Source: Solimonas aquatica
GTDB taxonomy: Bacteria; Pseudomonadota; Gammaproteobacteria; Nevskiales; Nevskiaceae
Assembly: GCF_900111015.1 (NCBI RefSeq)
Contig: NZ_FOFS01000004.1
Coordinates: forward strand, 62,001 to 126,000
Direction of reading: 5' to 3'
DNA: 64,000 bases
Shown here: positions 35,501-45,350 of the stretch, piece after piece
Position numbering within the stretch: the first letter of the stretch is position 1
Layout of the letters: each line of letters opens with the position of its first letter
Notes under the pieces: generated by a model
Databases searched by the model: none
What the model was told of the DNA's origin: nothing
What the model saw: only the letters and a program-made list of their open reading frames with translations
Made by a program: the position numbers and the translations under genes

Positions 35501-38500
35501 GGCCGCTGAGAACCACGCTGCCCTTGCCGCTGCTCGCGAGCAGCGCCAGCGGATCGGCGCTGCCGGTGTCGGCACCCGCCACCAGACGCAGCGAGGCGGA
35601 ATCGTAAGGCCGGCCATCGGCCTGCAGGCCCAGCAGCGAAGCCGTGGCCAGCGGCAGCGGATTGCTGGCGCTGGCACTGGCTGCCACATCATGGGCCAGA
35701 TCATCCGGCTGTGTGGGATTGAAGGGATTGGCGCTCTGGAAGAAGCCATCGCTGATCGAGGCCTGCACGCGCAGATCGCCGCTGGCGCGCAGGCTGATCA
35801 CCGGCGCCAGATCATTCGTGCGCAGATCCAGCACCGGCCGGCCCTGCGCATCGAAATGACCGGAAGCGAGGTTCCAGTTGCTGGCGATGGTGATGTCGCC
35901 GCCATCGATCAGTGCGCTGCTGTTGCGCAGCTCGATGCCGGCGCGCGCCAGCCAGTGCTGCGCCTGACCGTTGCGCTGATCCAGCTGCCAGACCGGGCTC
36001 TGCACATAATGCACGAGCGTGTCGCGGAAGAAGCGGCCGGCATCGCCACTGTTCGCCGGATCGACGCGGCCGTTGAAGTGCAGCGCGCCGCTGCTGCTGT
36101 CGGCCGCGTCCCAGCGTGCGTAGATTTCCAGCTCCGGCGTGCTGGCGCCAAGCAGGGTCGCGCCATCGGCGACGCTGAGCGGCACGCTGCCATCGGCGAG
36201 CAGCGGCACCCGCAGACGGACGCGGCCGGCGCTGCCGCTGACGTCCAGCAACGCGGTATCGGCCAGCTGCACGCGTCCGGCCTGCGCGGCGTCGTAGGAC
36301 TGATAGCCGAGCAGCGCATCGCTGCGGCCGTCGCCGCTGGCGCCCACGCCCAGATCGATCCTGCCGCCCTTGCCCTGCGCGCCGCCGGCCGCCAGCAGCG
36401 AGCCAGTGATGCGCAGCGCATGCTGGGCGTAGGCGGCAATGCTGCCGCCATCGGCGCCGCGGGCATCGATGCGACCGGCCAGATCCAGATCACCGCCATC
36501 GGCAATCAGCTGCACACTCTGTGCACGCAGCTGCCGGTCGGCGCCCAGACTCAGATCGCCGCTGCCGCTGCGCACGCGGATCGCGCCGTCGATGCCCGAG
36601 CCTGCCAGCGCATCGGCGACGCCATCCAGCGCCACCGCCGACCGGCTGTCGAGGCTGAAGCTGGCGCCCGCACCGCTGCTGCCGCGCGCACCGCGCAGCT
36701 GGCCTTGCAGACTCACCGCGTTTCCCGCGCTGCTCAACGCGATGGCACCGGCGTCGCCGCCGCTGGCATCGGCGGAGACATCGAGCGTGGCGCCCGCTGC
36801 CAGGCTCAGCGCGCCGCTGCCGCTGGCGAGCTGAATCGAGCCCGCCGACAGCGGCAGGGTCTGATCGTAGGCGATGAAGCGGCTGCCGCGGGCATCCAGC
36901 TGCGCCTGCGCACCCAGGCGCAGATCCTCGCTGGCGCTGAGGCTGATGCGCCCGGCCTGCGCGGCGAGCGGCGCGTTCCAGTCGATGCGGCGCGCCGTCA
37001 CGCCGAGGCTGCCGCCGACACCGCCGGCGGGCACCTGGCTGGTGCTGCTGCGGGTGGCCTGCAGCAGACCCGCGTCTTCGATGCGCAGCGCCGAGGCATT
37101 GCCGAGATTGAACACCGGCGCCTGCAGCAGCAGATCGCTGCCGCCGAGCAGCAGACTGCCGCTGCCCACCGCACGCAGCTCGCTGCCGGCATTCAGGCTC
37201 AGCTGCGCAAAACCATCGAAGCCCATCCTGCTGCCGGTCAGGCTGTGGTCGCCGAAGAACTCCAGACGCGAGACCTGCGCCGTGAGCTGGCCGGTGCCGC
37301 CGCTGCCGTAACCGGCAGCGCTGTCGAGATTGTTGGCGAGAATCAGCGTGCCGCTGCTGAGCGTGGCGTGGCCGCCGTCGCTGATCAGCTCGGGGCTGTT
37401 GAGTTCCAGAGTGTCGAGCGCGCGCAGCTGCGCATCGCCGATGAAGTGGATGGCCTGCGTGGCATTGAGCTGCACCAGACCGATCTGCGCCAGCTGCCGC
37501 TGCAGCGCCGGGCCGATCAGCACACCGTAGTCGCCGCTGAGGCTGCTGCGATCCGCCACCGCGATGTCGGCACTGTTGAGTCCCAGGGACTGCACTTTCA
37601 GCTGCGCGGAATCGGCAATCGCCAGACCGCCGGTGGCATCCAGCGTGAGACTGCCGGCGCCGCCGAGCGTCGCGCCCGCCACGATATTCGTGCTGCCCTT
37701 GGCCAGGCCCTCGGGGCCGTCGAGGCCGGTCACCAGCAGACGCACCGGCACATTGATCTGATTCACCGACAGCTGCAGGAAAGCGCCGTCACCGCTGACA
37801 TCCTGTTCGATGGGCTCGTCGTCGCTGAGCGTGCCGTCGTCCGGATCGGACGTCTGGTGCTGGATGGTGCCGGCGCCACCGATGGACAGCTGATAACCGC
37901 GCCGGCCGGTGGCCGCGCCTTCGCTGCGCAGCAGCGCCTGCTGGCCGATCTGCACGCCATCGCCTGCGGATTCACCACGCGCCACCAGCACGATCTCGGC
38001 GGCCTGCAAGGGCCGCGCGGCGGAATTGGCGACCGTCACCTTGTCCGCACCCACGTACAGCTCTTCGATGCCGTCGGCGGTGGAACCGCTGAGCGCGCCG
38101 AGCAGCAGGCGACGCGCATGCAGCCCGCTGAGCCAGGCCGCGTCCAGCGACAGCGCGCCGCCAAGCGCGCTGCCGTCGCCGACCACGATCTGCGGCGCGG
38201 CGATCTGCAGATCCACACCCTTGTAGCCGCTCACCGGCGCGGCCTGCAGCGCACCGCTCAGCGACAGCTGCGTCAGCGTCGACAAGGCCAGCGTGCCGGC
38301 GTCGGCGGGCGCGGCCAGCGGCAAGGCGCCGGCGCTCTGCTGCGCGGTGAAATAGTGGTTGAGGCTGGTGTAGTGATACTCGGAGTACTGGCCCCAGACC
38401 GCCGCCGACTGCAGCAGGAAGTTGCTGCTGTGCGCGCTGCGTGCGCCGCTGAGCTGATCGACGAAGTAGCCGGCCACCTGCAGGCTGCCGTCGGCCAGGG

Positions 38501-41500
38501 TCTTGTTGCTGATCGAGGCGATCACGTCCTGCGTGGCGGTGTCCTGCACCAGGCGGTAGGCGCCGGGCAGCACCGCGTAAGCGCCGGGCAGCAAGGTGTA
38601 GGTGCCCGCCGGCAGGCCGGCGATGCCACTGAGATAGACCGCCTGCCCCACCAGCGGATCGCGGGCCAGATCGCCGCTGAGCAGCGCCGGATCGTAGGGT
38701 GCCAGCCCGCTGTAACCGGGCACGATGGCGTAGACCTGACGCGCATCCGGATACAGCGAGAGCTGATGTTCGACACCGCCGGCGAACGAGGTGCTGCTGC
38801 TGGCCAGCACATTGCGCGTGCCGCCGGTGCCGGCCACCCATTCGCTGGCGAACAGCTCGCCGCCACCGCTGACATCGAGCACCGCACCGGATTTCACATC
38901 GATGCTGCCGCCGACCACGCCGATGCGCTTGTCGGGCGACTGCTTGAGATCGGACAGCTGCGCGTGACTGTCGCCGCTGGGGTTGTAGACCAGATTCAGA
39001 CCATCCACGGTCTGACCATAAGGCAGCGTCAGTCCCGCCAGCGACACCGAGGTCCGGCTGCCGGCACCGAAGCTGACCTTGCTGGTGATGGTTTCCAGCG
39101 CCACCTGCGTGATCAGCGGCTGGTCCTGCAACACCGCCTGCCGGGTGTCGGTCGGGTCTTGATAGACCAGATCGTCGTAGTGATAGACCGCGTCGAGCTG
39201 GACGGTGGGAATGCTGCTGCGGAAGTAAGGGAACAGGCTGTAGTTGAAGACCTGCTCGTCATCGTCCACGCCTTCGAGAATGTGATCGTTGGCGATGCCG
39301 AGCTGGATCGAGCCGCCCGGCGCGTAGATCGTGCCGTCCTGCTCGATCTGCTTGGCGGTGACCACCAGCGAGCCGCCCACCGAGTAAGGCGCGACACTGC
39401 TGCCGCCGCTCTGCTTGAAGGTGATGGTGGCGTCGGAGGCCTGATAGAGAGTGCCGAAGGTGGTCAGCGGCTCGCCGGTATCGGGGTCCTTCTCCGTGGG
39501 GCGGATGATCAGTTCCAGATCACTGCGGCGCAGGTGATTGTCGGCAATCAGCAGCTGCGTCTGGCCGCTGGCCGGATAGATGCGATTGGCCGTCAGCGTG
39601 AGACTGCCGCCGATCAGGAGCACGCCCGGCAAGGTCTTGTAGTTGCCGTTGCCGGTATTGAAGCTGCTGTAAGCCGCCGGCGTGTAGAAACGCACATCGC
39701 CGCTGGCGTTCAGCGCTACGTCCTTGTAGTTCTCGATGGCCAGCTGACCACCGATGTCGAAATCCTGCGCGCTGATGCTGAGCGAGGACAGCGGCTGGCG
39801 TGTCTCCGGCAGGCCGGGCACGGTGATGTTCTCGAAACTGTCGTAGCTGTCAGCGCTGGCGCTGTAGCCGTGCAGGGCCACATACGGCGCGCTCAAGCTG
39901 ACCTCGATCGGCTTGATGTGGCCATGCTCGGGCACCGGCGGACGCGCCGAGAACACCAGGGTGTTGAGGCTCAGCGAACGCGCCAGACTCAGGCTCAGCG
40001 AGCTGTTGATGTCGATGGGCACCGGCGTGTCGCTGAGCTGCGGATCGCTGCCCAGCGACAGCGCGGCGATGCCCGAGCCGTCGAGACGGTCCGTCGAGAA
40101 ATACAGGATGCCGTCGGCGCCCACGGTCTGCCTGGCGCTGAAGTCGAGGAAACGCTCGGGCAGGGTCGGCGCGGTGGCGCTGAGCACCAGCCGCTGCGCG
40201 CCGGCATAGCCGCTGTCCGGCGCCACGCGCGGATTGAGCGCCACCACGCTCAGGCTGCCGCCCTGCGCGCCGGCGCCACCCGCCTGCCCCAGCAGGCTGC
40301 CATCGAAATACAGGCCGGAGCCCGCGCCGATGCGGATCGCACCGGCATCGCTGGCGATCAGCGTGGCGTCGGCCAGGCGCAGGCAGGGTTGCAGGATGCC
40401 GACATAGCCGCTGGCACCGGAGACATCGATCAGCGCCGCGGTGCGATTGCCGTCGCTGCTGCCGGTATTGCCGCCGCTGGACGATCCCCCCGAACCACCG
40501 GAGCCGCCGTCATTGCTGCCGAATTTCGGAATCACCGCGTTGCTGCCGGCAGCGGTGCCGGTGCTGGCGCTGCCGGTGTTGCCGGTGCTGGACGAACCGC
40601 TGCAGTCCTGCGTATCCGCGCAGCTCAGGGCGATGACATAACCGGTGTCGGCGCTGAGTGTCACCGAACCGCCGTCGATCACCTCGCCCACCGGAATCAT
40701 TCCCGAACCCGCCGGCGCGGTGGTGGTGTCGTAGAGCGTGGTGCCGGAGACGTCGATCAGACTCTCGGCGCCGAGCAGCACCCACTTATCGTCGGAGGTA
40801 TAGGGATTGAGGATGCCGGCGCTGCTGTCGGCGCCGCCGGAAGGATTGTTGTGATAGCCGCCCGAGGCGGTATCGACGCTGAGCGTGACCGAGCCGCCGT
40901 GATCGATGATGGAACCGAGCAGGGTCACGCGATTGTGCGAGGCGATCACGACGCTGGAGCGCGGCTCGATGGCCAGCGTGGCGGCGGTATCGATCAGCAC
41001 CGAGCCCGTCGCCAGCGGATCGCCGCCCTCATCCAGCAGGCTCGGCGGCACGAAGATGCCGCCCGACTCGCCGCCCACCCAGTTCAGATAGTCGCCGGCG
41101 TAGAGCGCGAAGCTGGCACTGCGCGTGTGAAAGGCATCGAGCCGGCCGATGGTGATCGCACCCGCACGGGCCAGCTGCAGCAGATCGCTGCCGCTGCCGA
41201 TGCTGCGCAGCGCCGGGATCGCATCTTCGGCGCCGCTCAGCAGCCATTGCTGCGGACTGACCAGCACGCGGGTGTTGGAGGCGATGCCGGCGTCGTAGAC
41301 CGCATCCAGACGGAAATCAGCAAAACCGCCCGGGACCGGCCTGCCGCCGGCATCGCGGCCGCCGGCACTGAACAGCGCCGGATCGATCGCCAGCGTGCCC
41401 TGCGCATCGCTGCCGGTGGAACCGTCGATGACAATGCCCGGCGCGCGCAGTGCCAGGCGGCCGCCGCGCTGGAAGCCATAGCCATAGAGCGCGCCGCCCA

Positions 41501-44500
41501 GCTCGATATGACCGACCTCATCGAGCAGGGTGCTGGGCAGCGCCGGACCACCGACGCGGCCGAAAGGCGCGCCATTGAGCAGATAGGTGCTCAGCGCAAT
41601 CGAGCCGCCGCTGCCGAGAATCACGCCATCGCTGCTGCGCTGCAGCCTGCCGTTCTGCTGCACGCGCAGGCCGCTCATCACGTCGATGACGCTGCCGCTG
41701 TTCAGCACGATGGCGCCGGTGAGATTGGCCACCGTCGGCGGCACCTCGGGCGTGCCGGTGTCATCGGGATTGTTCGGGTCCGGCTCCACCGCCGGGCTGC
41801 CCGGATCGGTGACGAAGGAGGACTGCAGCGTGCTCAGCGTCACCGAGCCGCCGTTGAGGTAGGCGCTGCCGTGCGCCTGCTGCTGATCCAGATCGGTATC
41901 GTTGATCAGCAGGCCACGGGCACTGAGCCTGGCCTTGTCGCCCAGCACGATATCGCCGGGCACCACATCGCCCTCGGTCTCCAGCACCGAGGCGCCTTCC
42001 AGATACGTCTGGCCGGTGCTGAGCAGATTGATGCGGCCCGAAGGCGCGCTGAGCTGACCTTCGACATCGATGCGCGAGGCCACCATCTCGATGCGCGCCG
42101 CCGAGATGCTCAGGCCGTTGTCGCCCTTGGCGCTGCCGCCCGGCGCCACGCTCAGCTGCGCATCCTCCGCCACCTTGATCTCGCCGCCCATGGTGGTGGC
42201 GCCGGCCTGATCGGCGATGATCTTCACCACACTGGCGCCGGAGTCGCGGATCAGCTTGGCCGAAACCGGTGTCCACCAGGCGACATCGCCGGTATCGCTG
42301 GCGTCGCCGCCGCGTTCGAAAGCCGGCGAGCGCGCGTCCACGCCGCGCAGCAGCGCACTGTCGAGCTGCGACACCACCGCATAACTCGGCCCGCCGCTCA
42401 CGGTATTGAGACCCGGAAACAGCTGCCCGGAAAAATTGCCGCCCCACTGCAGGGTGCCGCCGAGACTGATGCCGCCGTTGTCCAGCTGCCGGCGTCCGGA
42501 CACCGCATGCGCGTCCACGCTGCCGGCGATCAGGCTGGTGGTCTGTCCGAACACGGTGAGGCTGCCGGCGTTGCCGCCGCCGATGTCGGCCTCCTCGTAA
42601 ACCAGGCCTTTGCCGGACAGCAGCGGGTTGATGTAGACCTCGCTGATGTTCCAGCGCGGATGCTGCTCCACCGCCTGGCCCGCGAAACCCACGTAGCGCA
42701 CATTGGGATCGGCATGGGCGATGTCCACCACGCCGCCGGACGCGGTCACCAGCCGTGTCGCATTGCTGTAGCCGGCGTCGTAATGCAGATAGCCGCCGGC
42801 CAGATTGAGCTGCGAGCCGATGTCGGCAATCACCTCATTGCCCAGCAGCTTGAGATTGCCGCCGTTGACCAGCAGCTCGCGCACACCGCGGCTGACGTTC
42901 TCCACATAACCCAGCAGATTGGCCAGCGGCGTGCCCACCCAGCTGACACCGTCGCTGCGCGTGCCGCTGTCGCGGCTGTCGAACACCAGGCTGGAACCGA
43001 ACAGCGGACCGCTGCGCTGCAGCGGCGAATCAGCCAGCTCGTTGAGGCCGATGCGCGGCACGCTGATCAGCACCTCGGACAGCGGCACCTCGATATCGGC
43101 CAGACCCGAGACATCGATGCTGGCGCCCGGCGCGATATACAGGCGCCCGGCCACGCCCTCGCTGGCATCGACCGTGGACTTGAGCAGCGAGCTGTCTTCC
43201 GCCACGGCCGTGAGATTGACGTTCTGTCCCGGCGCCTCCAGCAGCGCGCCGCTGTCCAGCACGATGGCCGAGGCTTTCACGTTCAGGCCCTGCGGCGCGA
43301 ACTGCGCATCGGCGGAGGCCGAGGAATTGGTTTTGTCCGGCGTATCGTCGGCGGCATCGTGGTCGAACACGCCGCTCTTGCCCTCATCGGGCAGCACCGT
43401 CGTCAGGGAGCGCCCCGAGAAGCCGGCGTAGCCGTAGCGCTGATAACGCTGCGACTGCTCGTCGTAACCATCGGCGGCGATGATGTCGATATAGCCGGCG
43501 CGTGCCACGCTGGTGCTGGCCTCGATCACGCCATCCTGCAGCACGCGGCTGCCGATCAGCGACACGCCGCCGCGCAGCGCGCTGATCAGGCCGCTGTTGT
43601 CGATCGTGAACAGCGGCGTGAGCTCGGCATTGCCGTGACTGGCATCGACGATGCGGCCCACCGAATTGACCACGAAGCGCCGCGAACTCTGCGAGCTGTC
43701 GGGTCGCGAGACTTCGACGCCCACACCGGCCACCAGCGCCAGCTGGCTGTCGGCGGCATCGAGCACGCCGGCGACATGCACGTTCGGCGCCGCGATCAGG
43801 CCGAAGCCATCGTCGCGGATCGACAGCTGCGCGCCGCGCGCCACCGTGACATCGCCCGGCAGGGCCAGCGACAGCGCATCCGCCGCCGCCAGCGGCAAGG
43901 TGGCGCCGCCCCGCGCATTCAGGCCCAGCACGCCACCGATGGCGCTGTTGGGATCGGTGGACAGCAAGCCGTATTTCAGGAACTGCGTGTTGCTGTAGGC
44001 CAGCGCCTCGTCGCTGAGATCACGCAGCTTCTGCTCGCCCGTGCGCAGATACAGCGGCAGCGTCGAGACCAGCAGCGAATGCGTGTCGATGCGGCTGCCG
44101 GCGTCGAACAGCACGCCGTTCTGATTGAGGATGTAGACCGCGCCCTCGGCCTTGATGGTGCCCTGCACCACCGAGGCCTCGACGCCGGGCCTGACGCGGT
44201 TGAGCGCGATCCAGTCGTTCTTGCCGTCGGACTGCGTGCCGGCGTGCTGGTCGATGTGCAGCGTGGTGTGCGCGCCGACGTTGAAGGAGTCCCAGGTGAG
44301 AACCGCCTTGTCGGCGGTCTGCGCCACCGTCACCGTGGTGCGGCCATCCTGCACCGCCTGCGTCGGCGCCTCGGCATTGACCCAGATGCACTGCGCGGCG
44401 CTGGCACAGCCGGCGCTGCCGCTGGCCTGCGGCACTTCGATCTTGCTGGGCACCAGGCCGCCGGCGGTGAGGCCGTCCGGCACTGCCGGGGCTTCCAGAC

Positions 44501-44861
44501 TCAGCTGCTGCGCCGCCGCCAGCTGGCGCTGCTTCTCGGCGGCGATACCGTCCAGGGCCGCGCGCAGATTGCTCAGCGAACGATCCGCCGACTTCAAGGC
44601 CTGGTCCGGCGTGCTGGCGCCCGACTGCAGTACCGCCGTGGTCGGCGAACGGGTCGCCGGTATCTGGTTCTGCGCGGCGCTGCCCGCGTGCATCTGCGCG
44701 AACCAGGCCGCCGAGCCGATGGAAGCGCCGGCAAGCGCCGGCGTCGCCTGCAGCAGCGAGGGCGCGCCCAGCAGCCCCAGCAAGGCGATGCGCCGCATGC
44801 GGCCCTGCGCCGACAGCGGCCAGAGGCCGGGTCTGCGCTGCTGGCGATCAGGACGTTTCAT
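32526..44861 (-). CDS. Giant two-partner secretion exoprotein (TpsA, FhaB-like, DUF3739)
   Basis: The product is 4,111 residues starting at an ATG after GGAAG. It has an extended signal peptide (to about residue 45), a haemagglutination-activity TPS domain (about 165-300, with YILNQNGVLF at 243-252) recognised by the TpsB pore, and thousands of residues of Gly/Ser/Leu/Asp beta-helix repeats. A DUF3739 C-terminal region follows (GGDVLIWSSNGDINAG near 3935, then DAGDAGIRVSG). The last residues hold Cys4097 and Cys4107, a CX9C pair like the HMW1 surface anchor. It is the end product of the TpsB-ExbB-ExbD-TonB-porin-coiled-coil-YbjN operon and is probably a surface adhesin several hundred nm long. 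Codons TTA, CTA and TCA never occur in frame. Confidence 0.95.
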   Translation of the reverse strand: MKRPDRQQRRPGLWPLSAQGRMRRIALLGLLGAPSLLQATPALAGASIGSAAWFAQMHAGSAAQNQIPATRSPTTAVLQSGASTPDQALKSADRSLSNLRAALDGIAAEKQRQLAAAQQLSLEAPAVPDGLTAGGLVPSKIEVPQASGSAGCASAAQCIWVNAEAPTQAVQDGRTTVTVAQTADKAVLTWDSFNVGAHTTLHIDQHAGTQSDGKNDWIALNRVRPGVEASVVQGTIKAEGAVYILNQNGVLFDAGSRIDTHSLLVSTLPLYLRTGEQKLRDLSDEALAYSNTQFLKYGLLSTDPNSAIGGVLGLNARGGATLPLAAADALSLALPGDVTVARGAQLSIRDDGFGLIAAPNVHVAGVLDAADSQLALVAGVGVEVSRPDSSQSSRRFVVNSVGRIVDASHGNAELTPLFTIDNSGLISALRGGVSLIGSRVLQDGVIEASTSVARAGYIDIIAADGYDEQSQRYQRYGYAGFSGRSLTTVLPDEGKSGVFDHDAADDTPDKTNSSASADAQFAPQGLNVKASAIVLDSGALLEAPGQNVNLTAVAEDSSLLKSTVDASEGVAGRLYIAPGASIDVSGLADIEVPLSEVLISVPRIGLNELADSPLQRSGPLFGSSLVFDSRDSGTRSDGVSWVGTPLANLLGYVENVSRGVRELLVNGGNLKLLGNEVIADIGSQLNLAGGYLHYDAGYSNATRLVTASGGVVDIAHADPNVRYVGFAGQAVEQHPRWNISEVYINPLLSGKGLVYEEADIGGGNAGSLTVFGQTTSLIAGSVDAHAVSGRRQLDNGGISLGGTLQWGGNFSGQLFPGLNTVSGGPSYAVVSQLDSALLRGVDARSPAFERGGDASDTGDVAWWTPVSAKLIRDSGASVVKIIADQAGATTMGGEIKVAEDAQLSVAPGGSAKGDNGLSISAARIEMVASRIDVEGQLSAPSGRINLLSTGQTYLEGASVLETEGDVVPGDIVLGDKARLSARGLLINDTDLDQQQAHGSAYLNGGSVTLSTLQSSFVTDPGSPAVEPDPNNPDDTGTPEVPPTVANLTGAIVLNSGSVIDVMSGLRVQQNGRLQRSSDGVILGSGGSIALSTYLLNGAPFGRVGGPALPSTLLDEVGHIELGGALYGYGFQRGGRLALRAPGIVIDGSTGSDAQGTLAIDPALFSAGGRDAGGRPVPGGFADFRLDAVYDAGIASNTRVLVSPQQWLLSGAEDAIPALRSIGSGSDLLQLARAGAITIGRLDAFHTRSASFALYAGDYLNWVGGESGGIFVPPSLLDEGGDPLATGSVLIDTAATLAIEPRSSVVIASHNRVTLLGSIIDHGGSVTLSVDTASGGYHNNPSGGADSSAGILNPYTSDDKWVLLGAESLIDVSGTTLYDTTTAPAGSGMIPVGEVIDGGSVTLSADTGYVIALSCADTQDCSGSSSTGNTGSASTGTAAGSNAVIPKFGSNDGGSGGSGGSSSGGNTGSSDGNRTAALIDVSGASGYVGILQPCLRLADATLIASDAGAIRIGAGSGLYFDGSLLGQAGGAGAQGGSLSVVALNPRVAPDSGYAGAQRLVLSATAPTLPERFLDFSARQTVGADGILYFSTDRLDGSGIAALSLGSDPQLSDTPVPIDINSSLSLSLARSLSLNTLVFSARPPVPEHGHIKPIEVSLSAPYVALHGYSASADSYDSFENITVPGLPETRQPLSSLSISAQDFDIGGQLAIENYKDVALNASGDVRFYTPAAYSSFNTGNGNYKTLPGVLLIGGSLTLTANRIYPASGQTQLLIADNHLRRSDLELIIRPTEKDPDTGEPLTTFGTLYQASDATITFKQSGGSSVAPYSVGGSLVVTAKQIEQDGTIYAPGGSIQLGIANDHILEGVDDDEQVFNYSLFPYFRSSIPTVQLDAVYHYDDLVYQDPTDTRQAVLQDQPLITQVALETITSKVSFGAGSRTSVSLAGLTLPYGQTVDGLNLVYNPSGDSHAQLSDLKQSPDKRIGVVGGSIDVKSGAVLDVSGGGELFASEWVAGTGGTRNVLASSSTSFAGGVEHQLSLYPDARQVYAIVPGYSGLAPYDPALLSGDLARDPLVGQAVYLSGIAGLPAGTYTLLPGAYAVLPGAYRLVQDTATQDVIASISNKTLADGSLQVAGYFVDQLSGARSAHSSNFLLQSAAVWGQYSEYHYTSLNHYFTAQQSAGALPLAAPADAGTLALSTLTQLSLSGALQAAPVSGYKGVDLQIAAPQIVVGDGSALGGALSLDAAWLSGLHARRLLLGALSGSTADGIEELYVGADKVTVANSAARPLQAAEIVLVARGESAGDGVQIGQQALLRSEGAATGRRGYQLSIGGAGTIQHQTSDPDDGTLSDDEPIEQDVSGDGAFLQLSVNQINVPVRLLVTGLDGPEGLAKGSTNIVAGATLGGAGSLTLDATGGLAIADSAQLKVQSLGLNSADIAVADRSSLSGDYGVLIGPALQRQLAQIGLVQLNATQAIHFIGDAQLRALDTLELNSPELISDGGHATLSSGTLILANNLDSAAGYGSGGTGQLTAQVSRLEFFGDHSLTGSRMGFDGFAQLSLNAGSELRAVGSGSLLLGGSDLLLQAPVFNLGNASALRIEDAGLLQATRSSTSQVPAGGVGGSLGVTARRIDWNAPLAAQAGRISLSASEDLRLGAQAQLDARGSRFIAYDQTLPLSAGSIQLASGSGALSLAAGATLDVSADASGGDAGAIALSSAGNAVSLQGQLRGARGSSGAGASFSLDSRSAVALDGVADALAGSGIDGAIRVRSGSGDLSLGADRQLRAQSVQLIADGGDLDLAGRIDARGADGGSIAAYAQHALRITGSLLAAGGAQGKGGRIDLGVGASGDGRSDALLGYQSYDAAQAGRVQLADTALLDVSGSAGRVRLRVPLLADGSVPLSVADGATLLGASTPELEIYARWDAADSSSGALHFNGRVDPANSGDAGRFFRDTLVHYVQSPVWQLDQRNGQAQHWLARAGIELRNSSALIDGGDITIASNWNLASGHFDAQGRPVLDLRTNDLAPVISLRASGDLRVQASISDGFFQSANPFNPTQPDDLAHDVAASASASNPLPLATASLLGLQADGRPYDSASLRLVAGADTGSADPLALLASSGKGSVVLSGHQSAASNAAGNEGRMLATPTMIRTGVGSIEIAAARDLLLSDSVAPGVIYTAGYANTDGLVRPGNAGLLSVVDGQAPVIDTGKVQPRGAGDLDIAVGGSIRAPLQITDDGTRTGVAGANLTQWWWPWMQDSCLLTQSGCTGSREASSINFGMFDQGVLSAGGDVRIRAGGDIQGLSVSLPSTWTKQAGADERGIGGGDLQLSAGGDVLGGSYFVAKGEGHLRAGGVFGNSDAAPLLALQDAQLKVEAAAGLNVGGIFNPSYLFTNFDANAYSAASAVSLRSAAGAVVLGSAAVIPGADYGGSSVLGRGDAFILPAHLSIAAANGTLSLRRGGELFPAADGQLELYAQDSISLLGRANNGERLGLLDLDAALLPSIDSPLSSSAVPASGSFIQQDGLSNFLLRDPGLLHAHDPQPLRLYSVAGSILNGYRLSVTAGSEAFPGYEAGAGDNGMRISVFKPAQIRAGLDIVNLWFSGQNFYSSDITSIIAGRDLLDPPLQQSKFVPVIELGGPGSLAVSAGRNLGPLTSAGDARSDGYLFKGSEQFPGIRSIGNSNNLYLDRDGADIDVAYGVGPGIAIDAFAAQYLDPAVLHDPLNPQDKLGTPDYTQALLAFVRETLLDAQRRDGVDRSVQLGALDASLAWQIFSALPQAQRQRFVSASFLDLLNQVGLDYNAVTRKVYDRSHPQGVQYSADNILYAGQYGRGYRAIDTLFPGQWGYTQNALDGSRNGALALRSTGTLDMRGSTIQSRYGGSIDILGPGGPILVGSAGAPPFTAETGNTAAVGPSSQGVLALQAGSVRVFTDQSVLLAQSRIFTQQGGDVLIWSSNGDINAGKGAKTSSEVPPLRFACDDDLFCTVDTASQVSGAGIAALQSVPGEPAGSANLIAPVGTVDAGDAGIRVSGSLNVAAAQVANADNIQVSGAKIGVPSAAVDSSAMSVAGAVSSAVAQSAEQAGASQKRRDTELELFVEILSPVDSGSDCTEQDRKQGACGHGG

Positions 44862-44882
44862 GGCGCGCTTCCAGTTTGAATT

Positions 44883-45323
44883 TCAGGCGGACTTGGCGGC
44901 CGGCGCGGCCGGCATGCTGCGCACGAAGGCGATGAATTCATGCAGCACGCGATCCCAGAGCTCGCAATAGGCTCGCAGCAGCGCCGCCGGCTCGCCGGCC
45001 GCGATGAACACATCCATCGCCACCACCAGCATCTCGCCGCTGTGATACATGCGCGCGAAACGCTTGCCGGCGTTCCAGCGCTGCGCCATCGCCGCGTCCA
45101 GCCCGCCATCGGTGGCGATCAGACAGCTGAAGCTCAGATCCACGTAACGGTCCTGCTGCTGCGGCGCGCAGTTGCCGCCGGTGACCACGAAGCCGATGCC
45201 CTGCACCGCGCTTTGAATCAGCTGGCGACCGTCTTGCTGCTCGGCGAGCGTGGCGCGCAGGCCGGCGCCGCGCAGCACGTCGGCGATCTCGGCCAGGCTC
45301 AGGGATGCGACAGGGGTATTCAT
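44883..45323 (-). CDS. YbjN-domain protein, possible TpsA chaperone
   Basis: The product is 146 residues without signal peptide or membrane segment, so it is cytoplasmic. The pattern fits the YbjN family (PF10722-like): an N-terminal helix, IGFVVTGGNC, the WNAGKRFARMYHSGEMLVVAMDVFIAAGE core (seen as two adjoining blocks) and a C-terminal helix. YbjN proteins have a fold like type III secretion chaperones. It ends 21 bases before the giant adhesin gene. A role in holding the adhesin unfolded before export is a reasonable guess, not a demonstrated function. Confidence 0.75.
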   Translation of the reverse strand: MNTPVASLSLAEIADVLRGAGLRATLAEQQDGRQLIQSAVQGIGFVVTGGNCAPQQQDRYVDLSFSCLIATDGGLDAAMAQRWNAGKRFARMYHSGEMLVVAMDVFIAAGEPAALLRAYCELWDRVLHEFIAFVRSMPAAPAAKSA

Positions 45324-45350
45324 GGATTCTTTCCGTTGGCGCTTGCGGTT

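Noticed and set aside
32502-44879. A 4,125-codon open frame on the plus strand opposite the giant adhesin
   Set aside because: It is in exact codon register with the adhesin gene, has the Gln/Arg/His/Ala-rich composition of antisense translations and no domain. The minus strand has a signal peptide, TPS domain and DUF3739.
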